From Cymbomonas tetramitiformis (Eukaryota > Chlorophyta > Pyramimonadophyceae > Pyramimonadales > Pyramimonadaceae): 64,000 nucleotides of DNA. The DNA lies in NCBI GenBank assembly GCA_001247695.2, contig LGRX02028747.1, positions 1 through 64,000 of the forward strand. The letters run 5' to 3'. The translations under genes and the position numbers were made by a program. The notes beneath the pieces are model-generated. The model was not told the origin of the DNA. It was given only the letters and a program-made list of their open reading frames with translations, and ran no database searches. Positions 1-10,749 of this stretch are shown here, piece by piece (the stretch's first letter is position 1; each line of letters opens with the position of its first letter).

Positions 1-2335
1 CGTGCACCCCTCACGCGGTGACTCGACTCTGCTGGCAGGTGGCCGCTGCGCGCACTCGTCAGGCCGCACCGCCAATGTGCCGCCAGGGGCCAGCTGTGCG
101 CACTCTCGGAGCGACGCCTCTGCCTCCTCGTCGGGTGGCGGCAGTGTGTGCTCCTGGGGCAACACTCCTGCTCCACTACCATCAGGTGGCCACTGTGTGC
201 GCTCCCCGGGCAGCACCTCCACCGACGACTGCGGATATGGGCCTAGTGGTGGCGCCGTGAGCGGCCTCCAAGGCTCCGCATCAACGGACAGCTGGGTGCG
301 TGTCACGCCAGCGCGCGCGTCTGTGGCGTGGCTTTGGTCGCGCGCCTCGCTCGGGGCACCGCCAACGCTCTGGCTGTGGTCTAGCGCCTCGCTCGGGTCA
401 CCGCCAGCGCTCTGACCGTGGCCGTGCACCTCACAGGGGGCTGCGCCGGTGCCATGGCCGTGCTCGCGGGGCTCGCTAGGGGCACTACTGCTAGCGCTAT
501 GGCTATGGGTGCGCCTCGCGCCGGGGCATATGTAGCGCATGCCCGCGCCATGCTTGCTACTGCGCGCCCCGCTAGGGACGGCACTTGCACAGTAGCCGTG
601 CGCTTCGCTCTGGGCAGCGCTTGCGCTGTGGCCGTCGCCGCGCGCCTCGCTCGAGGCATCGCTCGTGCCATGGCCGTGCGTCATGCTCAGAGCAGCGACG
701 ATGTGGTTGCGCGCCTCGCTAGGGGCAGCGCCAGCGACTGCCACCACGCGCCTCACTAGGGGCAGCGCCAGTGCCGCGACTGCCACCACGCGCCTCGCTA
801 GGGGCAGCGCTCGTGCCGCGACTGCCACCACTCGCCTCGCCAGGGGCAGCGCTGGTGCTAGGGCAGTGGCCGCGCACCTCGCTAGAGGCAATGCCGATGT
901 GGTTGCGCGCCTCGCTAGGGGCAGCGCCAGCGCCGTGCCTGTGGCCGCGTGCCTCGCTCAGAGCGGCGCCGAAGTGGCCGCGCGCCTCGCTAGGGGCAGT
1001 GCCAATGCTGTGGCTGTGGCCGCGTGCATCGCTCAGAGCGGCGCCGATGTGACCGCACGCCTCGCTAGGGGCAGCGCTAGTGCCGCGACTGCCACCACGC
1101 GCCTCGCTAGGGGCAGCGCCAGTGCCGCGACTGCCACCACGCGCCTCGCTAGGGGCAGCGCCGATGTGGCCGCGTGCCTCGCTAGGGGCAGCGCCAGTGC
1201 CGCGACTGCCACCACGCGCCTCGCCAGGGGCAGCGCCGATGTGGCCGCGCGCCTCGCTAGGGGCAGCGCCAGTGCCGCGACTGCCACCACGCGCCTCGCT
1301 AGGGGCAGCGCCAGTGCCGTGACTGCCACCACGCGCCTCGCTAGGGGCAGCGCCAGTGCCGCGACTGCCACCACGCGCCTCGCCAGGGGCAGCGCCAATG
1401 CCGCGACTGCCACGACGCGCCTCGCCAGGGGCAGCGCTGGTGCTAGGGCAGTGGCCGCGCACCTCGCTAGGGGCAACGCCGATGTGGCCGCACGCCTCGC
1501 TAGGGGCAGCGCCAGTGCCGCGACTGCCACCCCGCGCCTCGCTAGGGGCAGCGCCAGTGCCGCGACTGCCACCACGCGCCTCGCTAGGGGCAGCGCCCGT
1601 GCCGCGACTGCCACCACACGCCTCGCTAGGGGCAGCGCCAATGCCGCGACTGCCACCACGCGCCTCGCCAGGGGCAGCGCTGGTGCTAGGGCAGTGGCCG
1701 CGCACCTCGCTAGGGGCAACGCCGATGTGGCCGCACGCCTCGCTCATCAGGGCAGCGCTCGCGCAGTGGCTGTGGCCGTGCGCCTCGCCAGGGGTAACGC
1801 TAACGCTGTGGCGTGCCTCGCTCGAGGCAGCGCTCGTGCCGCGGCCGTGCGCTCCATTCAGTGCAGCGCCTGCGCTATGGCCGTCGCCACGCGTCTCGCT
1901 CGGGGCAGAGCCGGTGCCGTGGCCATGCTCGCGGAGCTCGCTAGGGGCAGTGCTAGCGCTATGGCCGTGGGTGCGCCTCGCGCCAGGGCATATGTAGCGC
2001 ATGCCCGCGCCATGCATGCTACTGCACCTCCCGCTAAGGGCGACACTCGCGCCATGGTTGTGCGCCTCGCTCAGGGCAGCACTCGCGCAGTGGCCGCGGC
2101 CGCGCGCCTCGCCAGGGGCAGCGCTCGCGCAATGGCTGTGGCCGTGCGCCTCGCTAGGAGTAGTGCCATGACTGGCGCTGTGGCCGTCACCGCGCGCTTC
2201 ACCAGGGGCAGCGCCAGCGCTGTGGCCATGGCCGCGAGCCTCGCTCGAGGCAGCGCTCGTGCTGTGGCTGTGGCCACGCGCTCCACTAAAGGTAGCATCG
2301 GTGCCGTGGCCGTACGCCGAGTGCGCTCTGCGCCC
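1..2335. repeat. GC-rich coding-like minisatellite, 42-bp and 33-bp units
   Basis: From about 300 to 2330 the DNA is built from variants of a GC-rich core reading roughly CGCCTCGCTAGGGGCAGCGC. Between about 1050 and 1720 a clean 42-bp unit (14 codons, translated as RLARGSASAATATT) alternates with a 33-bp unit (ADVAARLARGS). Unit lengths are multiples of three and contain few stops, so long open frames exist on both strands, for example 665-2683 on plus and 719-2653 on minus. No known domain, targeting signal or splice pattern is visible. I therefore call it a tandem repeat and not a gene, although an alanine/arginine-rich repeat protein on the plus strand cannot be excluded. The array continues past the left edge of the window. 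Confidence 0.8.
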
Positions 2336-3700
2336 GTCCAATCTGAGGTACCTCCCCCCCCCCTCGGACAGGCGCAAGACCGCACGGCGCACAATCCCAC
2401 GGGACGCCACCCGCAAAAAGCTAAGCCTAGCAACGAAAAACGCCGCCCGCCGCCACGCCCGCAAACCCGCCGCCCGATCCCGCATCTCCTGACCCCTAAG
2501 CCAAACCACGCAACGATCGCGCCCGACACGGACATCCCGCAACACCTGAAGCCGCAGAATGAACCACGCCGCCCGATCCCAGGCCCGCCGCTGAGCCATA
2601 CGCACCGCGCAGCGCGAAGCCACGCGCTTGGCACGGCACATCCCGACGCTCATCCCGGGGACCGCCGCGCACCTAGGCCGTGACGTGCTAATTAACTAAC
2701 GCAGTGGAGGCACCTACGCCCACGCAAAGCAACAAGCACACGCCGCACCCAGAAATTCACCACTCAGGCACGAGCCGAGTGGCCAAACCGGCCGAAGCGC
2801 GGCAATTCCTGAGTATAGAGGGCGCAAGCCCTAGGCTACCCGAGATTGAGAAACACGGGGACAATTCAGCAAAGGCCGCACAATTTTAAAAAAATCGCGC
2901 AGCGCTCCCGCCGCGAAGGGTCGGTGCTGCCGAAAAATCCACGCGATCCCAAATCCCAAGCCCGACCTGCGCAACTGTGCGCTCGTGACACGAGCTCAAG
3001 CGCTATGCGTGAACAAGAAACATGCTAGGGCAGAAGCGCGCCTGAATCTCCTCGCGGCCCAAAGTACCCGGAGATCGGAACTCCAAGAACACCTGAAACC
3101 CGGCATCACCAACCCGCAGCCAAACCGACACGCCGCCCAAAGCGCACGACAAAACATCCTAGACCAAAAGAAAGAATCTAGAGCAACGCGTCAACGCAAA
3201 ACACGTTTTCGTTCGTAAAAGTAAAAATAATTCCAAAGTCATATACGCAAATTCCAAATTGCATATACGCAAAGGACGCTACAACGCCACGTCAGAGCAG
3301 CCGTCCCATCCGAGGACAGAACAACTCAAAGTACATTCGCAAAGGGGAGGGAGGACCAAGGGCCCCAAGCCACCTCCTTCATTGCTAGGTAGCCGTACCA
3401 AACTACGTCGCGGATCAAAGCACTCGGAGAATTCCACTCCTAGAGCACCTGAATCCCACAACCACGCACCCGCCAACACGAAGCAGAAACGCACGACACA
3501 CTGTGCTTGATTTCACAACACAAAACGCCGGGCGAAAGGCATCACGCAAGGGGGGTGCAATCAGAATACGCAGAAACAGAAATTTTCAGGAAGCGACCGG
3601 TAAAAACGATCCAATTACCATTTTGTAGGAGGCTACCACTCCAGTTTCTTCTCTTCTTTACACTTTCGGGCTTAACTATTACTAGCTATTAAACGACCGC
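2336..3700. other. C/A-rich, T-poor tract with no recognisable gene
   Basis: After the minisatellite the plus strand becomes strongly rich in C and A and poor in T, with many CACC, ACCC and CGAAA stretches, up to about 3600. Loosely similar phrases built around CACCTGAA recur near 2540, 3092 and 3447, suggesting an old, diverged tandem duplication. Short open frames occur but none resembles a known protein. Confidence 0.5.
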
Positions 3701-4645
3701 ACGAGGTATGATTACGTTTGGTCAACTATCGGACTTCGGTTTCGTAAATCCTTCAAGTTATTACTACAAGACTTCGGTTTCGTAAATCATTATAGTTATG
3801 CTTTTGCTTTCAAGTGCATGCTTTCAATACACAATATACAGCGGTTACGGCTTACAATTCTCAGTTCAGTTCTCATCCCCGAAACTGGTTACACTTAGAG
3901 TTCTTATGCATTCAGGAACTCTCTCCATAACTCAACTGTACTGAGTACTCCGTACAACAGGCTAGGCACCTCACATCAACATCATTCTGATCGGTCCTAC
4001 TGTACTCCGTACTGAGTACTCTTGCGTTTTGTACTTAGCCGTTTTTCTTGCTCTTGTGCTTGCCTCCTAGCACAGTCAGCACACGGATTGCGCGAGGATT
4101 TTTCATCGCGAACATATTCGCAGCTGACAGCATCCGCAGAGAAATCGTCTTGATATTATAAGCGATAAGGTGTGCGCACAGTGTACGGAACGCATACATA
4201 TGATGTCAAAATTCGCAGGATTGTCACTGTATGCGAGATGCAGATGCGCGAACGAAAAATGATCGTCAGTGCACATGATTTACATCAACTGCGACTGGAC
4301 GCACGAAATTTCGTTTAACAGCGCGCTCGCATTCATTCATGCGACGCGCATTAGCAACGATGATATACTTTGTGAAATGATTGGCAACATCGATTTTCGC
4401 AAATGATCTACTCGAACCGTCCACAATAATCCGCTCGTACGATGATTTTTAGCTCGTCAGCGCGATGTGCACTGATGTGATGCTCGTGTGCGCGATGTGC
4501 ACGTCAGCGCGATGTCATGATTTCATCTGATGCAATGGACGCACGTTTTTAGGGCGCATGATTCCTAACGCGTCTTTATGCAGCGAGACATACAAATGTG
4601 TACGCGCGTCAATATCCTCTGCAGAATGATTGTATACTTGCAGGG

Positions 4646-4752
4646 ATACTGTTGTGGACGCATGATCACCATACTGTTGTGGACGCATGATCACCATACT
4701 GCTGTGGACGCATGATCACTATACTGCTGTGAATGTATGATCACCATACTGC
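4646..4752. repeat. 25-bp tandem repeat, four copies
   Basis: The unit ATACTGTTGTGGACGCATGA plus TCACC is repeated at 4646, 4671, 4696 and 4721, with a partial fifth copy ending at 4752. Divergence increases towards the right. No coding potential is apparent. Confidence 0.9.
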
Positions 4753-5388
4753 AGCAATTCACACTATGTCCTGATGACTGCATCGATATTTCTAATCATC
4801 CGCATTTCATACTTATCTGAAGTATAGTGTGCAAAATGTTTATTTGAGCACACACTAACTTACAGCATATATTACCTGCAGCATCTGAGTATATGTATAT
4901 CTTATACTGAATGACTGCCACACTGTAAGTTGTGCATGCATTATGATAACAGATGTTCTATATGATCCAACTTGATCACGGTAACAGTTGGAATAGATGG
5001 CATCAAATCACAATACATTAGATGTGCACAAAAGCATTCATTTGCAGTGCATGCTAACTATATTAGAACCCATACAGTATAAGGTGCCTGTTCAGTAATC
5101 TTAACACAGTAATTAGCTCAATATGACCCGGTGGAGTCGAGATACTCCTCGGACAACATATTGTTCTACTGTGGATTACTGAAAGGATGCTCACCGGAAC
5201 TGTATGTGAAATAGATCCTGCAACTCATTTTGTAAATGAGATTATCATGGAATTACAATAACTCCTAAACTTAATATATCATGCTAGATGTATTCAGTGC
5301 ATGGTATACTGATAATCCTGCATGATGAACTGTCTGGAAACATTGTAATGTCCAGAAGTTATCTTACTGCAAAGTGTGTAAAAGTGAG

Positions 5389-5411
5389 CACACACACACA
5401 CACACACACAC
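5389..5411. repeat. CA dinucleotide microsatellite
   Basis: About eleven uninterrupted CA units in AT-rich non-coding DNA. Confidence 0.95.
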
Positions 5412-6361
5412 TGACAAAAAAGTGCTAATCAATAAGCACTATACATGCACACACACTGCATCGTATGTATTGATATTCATTGATTCAAAGTGAATTGATT
5501 AACTTAAATATCTATCATGTATATGATAATGTAGATACCACTTTACAAACACATGTGCGTGTAAAGTGTCAGCGATTGTGATAGATATGGGAACAGATAA
5601 ACCAACATGCTGTAGGGCTGGATGGAGTTATCTCCAGACCCGAAGGCAAGATACGGCACCCATGCAACAGCTGGTAACTGTTGGGTGCAGTCCACTCGTC
5701 ATTCCACATATCATCGCTGGAGCAACATCAACAACTACATTGCATAATGACAATTGATTCAGATTTGATCAGTTCAAATGCATGTAACTCTCAGATCAGA
5801 AGCTATATGACATCTGATAATAGTTGTTGAGGACAAGCACACACATACAAATGTGTTGTGTCAAATTGCTGTGATTATATCAAGCAATGTCCAGATATGT
5901 TCTAAATAAGAAATATCATTTTGATAAATCTTAGAGCACAGACCTATGCTCAGAACAGATCATAGATTGACAAATATCACTAAAGTGGATGTTCCTAAAT
6001 GGATGTTCCCACTTAAGTTGATAACTCTATATATCATCAGAATGTACATTTACTGCCATGGGTTTAAATCAGTAAAACCCAGAAATGCTGTCAACCTTAG
6101 ATGTTGATATACAGCATAATTTACTTATTTGCCATGAAATTTGTCATGTGCAAAAGTAAAGTTTATTGCAGTGATTCTGTACTTTACATTCCACATACAC
6201 AGAGATATGTACATATATATATATGTTGAAAAACGGCCAAAATTGGTAAAATCCTTTGGCGATAAATTTGAAAATTGAAAATTGGACCTTATTTTATTTG
6301 ATAATATGATTTTATACCTATTAAGGTATGAGAAAATCATAATGACACATGTCATATCTCG

Positions 6362-6709
6362 TGTAACACCCTAGGTAATAGGTGTGGAATATGTGGGGGT
6401 GTACATATCGGCTGTAACACTAAATCGGTCAAAATGTTCTACGTGTAATCTTTTGAAAATTTGGGATTGATTTTTTTTGCTATAATGAATATTTAGCTAT
6501 TGAATAACAATCCCTGAATGACACAACACGTGTAACACCCTGTAACACCCTAAAATTGAATGTGTGTGTCAGGGGGTGTAACGTACCTTCTGAACACCAC
6601 ATAACATTCAGTTTGGTATCAAATGCAGTTTTGCTTAAAAACATTTGCAAAATATTTATACTGCTTATTTTTTACCTATTTTAGGGTTACTGATACCATG
6701 TAACACCCT
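6362..6709. repeat. Dispersed TGTAACACCCT motifs
   Basis: The 11-mer TGTAACACCCT occurs at 6362, 6531, 6541 (overlapping the previous copy by one base) and 6699, with a shorter TGTAACAC near 6413. TGTAACACCC is the kind of 5' terminus seen on some gypsy-type LTRs, so these could be remnants of LTR ends, but no paired element was found. Confidence 0.5.
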
Positions 6710-7103
6710 AATCATATTATTGGGTATATGGGCCACTGTAACCTGACATACCCTACAATGCCACTCGTAATTTCGATAAACTTCGTGTTTGGCATTAACA
6801 TATCATGCTGTTTTCGACACAGACATGATTATATATCGGGCAACAACCCAAGAACTGTAACAGATGCTTCCTATATGGAATGCATGCTATTTATGAGGTA
6901 CAGGCAATTGACAACTGCCTTATATCACACACTTCCTTGAGGGGGGAAGAAGGTGGATATATATATATATACCTACCTCATTATTATGTACGAATGTACT
7001 ACATGTATGAAAACATACAGATATACCATATATAACATATAAATCACACACACTCAGTTAGATGACTAGCTGAAGGTATTTTTGTGCTGTGTTTTGTTTT
7101 TAG

Positions 7104-7340
7104 ATGGTTACAATCGAAGAGGAAGAGCATGAGATTCCTGATATCAACCCAGATCATTCGACATGGTTTTTCGACATTCTTGGTTCATATGATGCATACA
7201 ATCGGTTTAAAGTCCCGAAATGGATCGCTGGTTATGCCGATACACTAACCAGATATGACCACATAGGCTACTATGACAACATCAGTCGTATGAAGCCAGG
7301 CATGAGCCGATACAAGGATCCTGCCAATGAGCCTCTGTGA
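7104..7340 (+). CDS. Small upstream gag reading frame
   Basis: A 78-residue frame begins at the ATG directly after a TTTTTAG acceptor-like site and ends in a TGA that overlaps the first codon of the long gag frame (GTGA, 7337-7340). It is acidic at the N terminus (MVTIEEEEHEIPD). It may be the original gag N terminus separated by a one-base shift, or a short upstream ORF. It has no recognised domain. Confidence 0.5.
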   Translation: MVTIEEEEHEIPDINPDHSTWFFDILGSYDAYNRFKVPKWIAGYADTLTRYDHIGYYDNISRMKPGMSRYKDPANEPL

Positions 7341-8503
7341 CACCTCAGGCACCAGAAACCGAGTACACAGAAGACAGTCCTCCGATGGTTTTCACAGATC
7401 CAGATGCAGATTCAGTCCCAGCACCAGCTCCACCTAGTTTGGTCCCAAAGGTGAAAATGACACCACCTAGGGAATTCAAATCAGGACAGGACGCAGAAGT
7501 CTGGTTGGACACGGTGGACAGATATTTCCAGTTCACCTATCCAGGTGTCAATGATAAGAACTTGATTACAGTGTTTCTAACTCTCATTCAGAATAACGAC
7601 AGACACTATTTTCAGGTCTTGGCACAACAGCCATATGCCACCTATGAGATGGTCAGACAGACATTCCTCAGACAATTTGGTAATCCTCACAAGAGATCAG
7701 TAGCCAAGAAACACCTTATGGCACTGACTCAAGGAACCCAAACCTTTGCAGATTATTTGCGCACGTTTACATCACTGGCTTCTTTAGCAGCAGTTGATTT
7801 GAATGATGTGCTAATAAAGGACAGATTCGTCACCAGTATGGATCCAGATCTCTGCAGACAGTTCCAACTCAGATTCCTGACAGAAGAGCAAAGGAACAAT
7901 CTATCGTGGCAAGAAACCACACAGATATTCCTTGATTTGAATTATGTCATTCACTCAAAGCAATCAGAAACCCTTCACTATCGGGGTCAAAAGGAGCAGT
8001 CGACAGGAGGTCCAGCCATGAAGGATAAGGACAAAGGACGTGGCCAGAAGCCATATGACAGATCCAACAGAAATCGGAATCAGAATCAGAGTGGCAGCCA
8101 GAACTCCAATCAGAATCGGAACAAGGGAAAAGGTGGAAAAGGCAAGGGCAAAGGAAAAGGAAAATCACAGAATGATAAGACTTGCAATCGTTGTGGTCGT
8201 GTTGGTCATATCGAGAAGGATTGTTTTTCCACCAAGACCCCCGATGGAAAGGAGATCAAGGGTAAGCCACCAGCTCAGAATCCTTTTCAGAATCGGAGAC
8301 AGCAACAACAGAATCAGGGTGCTAAGGATGGGTCTGGCAAACTCATCAACACGATCAACACCTTGGTTAAGGAACTGAAGAGTCAGCACAGCATCAATGC
8401 AACAGTTGCAACTCCAGCTCCAGTTCCAGCTTCAGCTCCAGCTCCTCAGGGAAACTCTCAGGGTACTGCACAGGTACCGGTGTTGAGAGCACCCCGAGGG
8501 TAG
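7337..8503 (+). CDS. gag: Gypsy Gag polyprotein with CCHC zinc knuckle
   Basis: About 388 codons are open in this frame; the first in-frame ATG is near 7385, so a eukaryotic start would lie there unless the upstream small frame is joined to it. The proline-rich N terminus leads into a retrotransposon Gag core (AEVWLDTVDRYF, TFADYLRTF). A basic, glycine/lysine/asparagine-rich stretch follows, then a canonical CX2CX4HX4C zinc knuckle (CNRCGRVGHIEKDC, about 8184-8225), which in this family binds genomic RNA. The C terminus is rich in Pro, Ala and Gln. The frame stops at 8501-8503, and pol continues in other frames, so a programmed or mutational shift is needed to reach it. Confidence 0.88.
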   Translation: MTPQAPETEYTEDSPPMVFTDPDADSVPAPAPPSLVPKVKMTPPREFKSGQDAEVWLDTVDRYFQFTYPGVNDKNLITVFLTLIQNNDRHYFQVLAQQPYATYEMVRQTFLRQFGNPHKRSVAKKHLMALTQGTQTFADYLRTFTSLASLAAVDLNDVLIKDRFVTSMDPDLCRQFQLRFLTEEQRNNLSWQETTQIFLDLNYVIHSKQSETLHYRGQKEQSTGGPAMKDKDKGRGQKPYDRSNRNRNQNQSGSQNSNQNRNKGKGGKGKGKGKGKSQNDKTCNRCGRVGHIEKDCFSTKTPDGKEIKGKPPAQNPFQNRRQQQQNQGAKDGSGKLINTINTLVKELKSQHSINATVATPAPVPASAPAPQGNSQGTAQVPVLRAPRG

Positions 8504-8504
8504 A

Positions 8505-9600
8505 TCAGCCTGAAGATGCCACTGAAGCAAGTGGCCGGGTTGAGAGTATCCCAGAAGAAGTCCTTTCCAGTCTGACATTGCAGTTTCAGCAGATGGACAC
8601 TCCCTCAGAGCACATCGCACAGATGCAGTCTCAAACAGCACAGCTGAAATCACAGAAGAAGCTGTTGTTGTACAAAGGGAAAGTATATGGACAGAGTACT
8701 CACATTTTTGGTAGATCCAGGAGCCACATCGTCTTTCATCGACAGACAGTTTGCTGCTCAGCTTGGTATAGCACCCACAGATTCTTCATCATTTTCAGTG
8801 GGATTGGCTGGAGGAAGCCAACTACCATGCACATCCTATCTTCCCAAGGCTACATTTTCTTTGGGCAAGTATAAGGATGCAAAAGATTTCTATATCATTG
8901 ACATGAAACCATTCACTGTCATTCTGGGTCAAGATTGGTTGGAGAGGAGGGATCCACACATTGACTTTCAGACCAAAAATCTGACGATCACTAGGAAGCA
9001 TTCATCAGGCTCCAGTATTCGCACAGTATTGTCCAGAGTTGAGCAGACTCCAGACTCAGATGACCTTCCTGAAATGGAATTGGTCAGCGCCACCACCATG
9101 AGAAAGCACCTTCGTCGCATTCGATCCAGTGGTTCGGCTGAAGAAGCCGTAGCTTATCTTTTCTTTCTCTCAGAGGTCGACGGTGAACTGGTCTTTGCTG
9201 CATCAGACATAGACACCACTATGGAAGACCCCGAGGTCACAGCAGCACGTGATCAAGTGAGAGAAGACTTTTCAGACATATTCCAGGAGGATCTTCCAGC
9301 TGGTCATAGGCCAGAACGGTTTGAAGGTGGTTATCATCGAATCAACATTGAAATTGGACATAAGCCACCATCACAGCCAGTACGTACCATCCCAGTACCC
9401 ATGATGGAGGAGCTCAAACGGCAAATCATTAAATATGTCGAGTTGGGTATCCTTCGTCCATCATCATCACCATATGGGTGCCCAATCATTTTCGCTCCTA
9501 AGCCAGGGGGGAAGTGGAGGATGTGTTGTGATTATCGTGCCCTGAATAACATCACCATAAAGGACACGTATCCATTGCCACCACACGACACCCTACTTGA
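8505..9600 (+). pseudogene. pol: Gypsy pol, 5' part: aspartic protease and N-terminal reverse transcriptase
   Basis: In one frame a glutamine-rich linker runs to about 8690. The next frame, open from 8687, carries the protease motif LVDPGATSSFID (active-site triplet DPG in place of the usual DTG/DSG) and the protease flap and ILGQDWL region. The RT N-terminal block follows (HRINIEIGHK, ILRPSSSPYG, WRMCCDYRALN). The open frame runs on to 9688, but the last 29 codons are transposon sequence: real RT stops at 9600, where the CACTA-like element begins. Removing the element and one copy of the TGA duplication joins this frame exactly to the frame at 22143. A one-base change near 8690-8700 also separates it from the linker. 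Confidence 0.9.
9598..9600. repeat. Left target-site duplication (TGA) of the CACTA-like element
   Basis: TGA directly precedes the left terminal inverted repeat and recurs directly after the right one at 22140-22142. Three-base duplications are typical of CACTA (EnSpm) transposons. Confidence 0.85.
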
Positions 9601-9614
9601 CCCTACAAATTTAG
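9601..9614 (+). repeat. Left terminal inverted repeat of the CACTA-like element
   Basis: CCCTACAAATTTAG, complementary to the right end with one mismatch at position 7. Confidence 0.88.
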
Positions 9615-9849
9615 AACCTTGTGTCTACCTTGTGTTTACCTTGTGTTTCGAGCCAAGTAGGGCCCTACTTGGGCAATGTCGGCAGTAAAATGGCAAAACC
9701 AGCCAAAATCGGGTGAAATGAAGTTTCCGATAGTTTGTTTTTTATTGTTGATATCGATGGTTTGGGTCGATGTAAGACATATGGAGCGAAGTTTTGGGTG
9801 GAATGGCTTTGGTAACCTCACTTTTTGAGGCCTCAAAGTTGTGCTACTC

Positions 9850-10405
9850 GGTACCTGCCCTGTACTTGGGGCTGTACCTGGGCTGTACTTGAAAACATTG
9901 GAAAAGAATATTTTTGGAATCTGTTTTTTTTGGGCTATTACGCTTATTTAGTCCTTACTATGGACAGTCTCCAAAGATTTAACGGAAAAAACATTTTACA
10001 CTTCCTGTTACAGCACCTCAAAGTTAGGTCAGTATGGGCATTGGGTAGGTAAGGGGTAAGTAGGGGGCAATACCTACCCTGTACCTGGGCTGTACCTGTA
10101 CCTGGGCTGTACTTGAAAACATTGGAAAAAAATATTTTTGGAATCTGTTTTTTTTGGGCTATTACGCTTATTTAGTCCTTACTATGGACAGTCTCCAAAG
10201 ATTTAACTGAAAAAACATTTTACGCTTCCTGTTACAGCACCTCAAAGTTAGGTCAGTATGGGCATTGGGTAGGTAAGGGGTAAGTAGGGGGCAATACCTA
10301 CCCTGTACCTGGGCTGTACCTGGGCTGTACTTGAAAACATTGGAAAAAAATATTTTTAGAATCTGTTTTTTTGGGGCTATTACGCTTATTTAGTCCTTAC
10401 TAAAT
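9850..10405. repeat. Left subterminal array, units of about 218-224 bp
   Basis: The landmark TTGAAAACATTGGAAAA starts near 9889, 10113 and 10331. Units carry GTACCTGGGCTGTACCTG boxes, a T-rich stretch and GTTACAGCACCTCAAAGTTAG. Two copies are nearly complete and the third is partial. The array is non-coding and lies between the left terminal repeat and the 76-bp repeats. Confidence 0.85.
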
Positions 10406-10429
10406 GAGTAAAATAGTCCTTACTAAATT

Positions 10430-10690
10430 AAGGCCCTACTTACCCTTGTTTATGTATAGACATGACCATATTTACCTTGTACTTGAGTATAGATACATGA
10501 TAGGTAGGGCCCTACCCACCCTTGTTTATGTATAAACATGGCCTTACCGGACTAGTACTCGAGTATAGATACATGATAGGTAGGGCCCTACCTACCCTTG
10601 TTTATGTATAGACATGGCCATACCTACACTGTACTTGTATATAGATACATGCTAGGTAGGGCCATACTTACCCTTTTTTATGTATATACA
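10430..10690. repeat. Left 76-bp subterminal repeats of the CACTA-like element
   Basis: Slightly over three copies of a 76-bp unit containing ACATGGCCATA, CTTGAGTATAGATACATGA and TAGGTAGGGCCCTAC, anchored at 10460, 10536 and 10612. The same unit occurs in the same orientation near the right end (from 21411) and as about two copies at 16465-16610. In CACTA elements such repeats are contacted by the transposon-encoded DNA-binding protein. Confidence 0.88.
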
Positions 10691-10749
10691 CAAACTGATG
10701 CTATCTATTTACACTACACAAATGCCATGTCGTACTGCAGGCCTAAGTA

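Larger units (their letters stand above)
3700..7103. other. AT-rich non-coding region upstream of the gypsy element
   Basis: About 3.4 kb of AT-rich sequence without a convincing gene. It contains short direct repeats (GACTTCGGTTTCGTAAATC near 3732 and 3771), a 25-bp tandem repeat, a CA microsatellite and a family of TGTAACACCCT motifs. The end of the region (7080-7103) is T-rich and finishes in TTTTTAG directly before an ATG. That looks like a splice acceptor, so part of this stretch may be the leader or a 5' intron of the retrotransposon. No sequence matching the element's 3' LTR start (TGTCAGGGTCATGACC) was found here, so the 5' LTR is missing or too diverged to recognise. Confidence 0.5.

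Noticed and set aside
3700..7103. 5' LTR of the gypsy element
   Set aside because: No sequence matching the 3' LTR start was found. The TGTAACACCCT motifs differ from TGTCAGGGTC.
9601..9688. Continuation of the RT open frame past 9600
   Set aside because: These 29 codons are the left end of the CACTA-like transposon; homology to RT stops at 9600.
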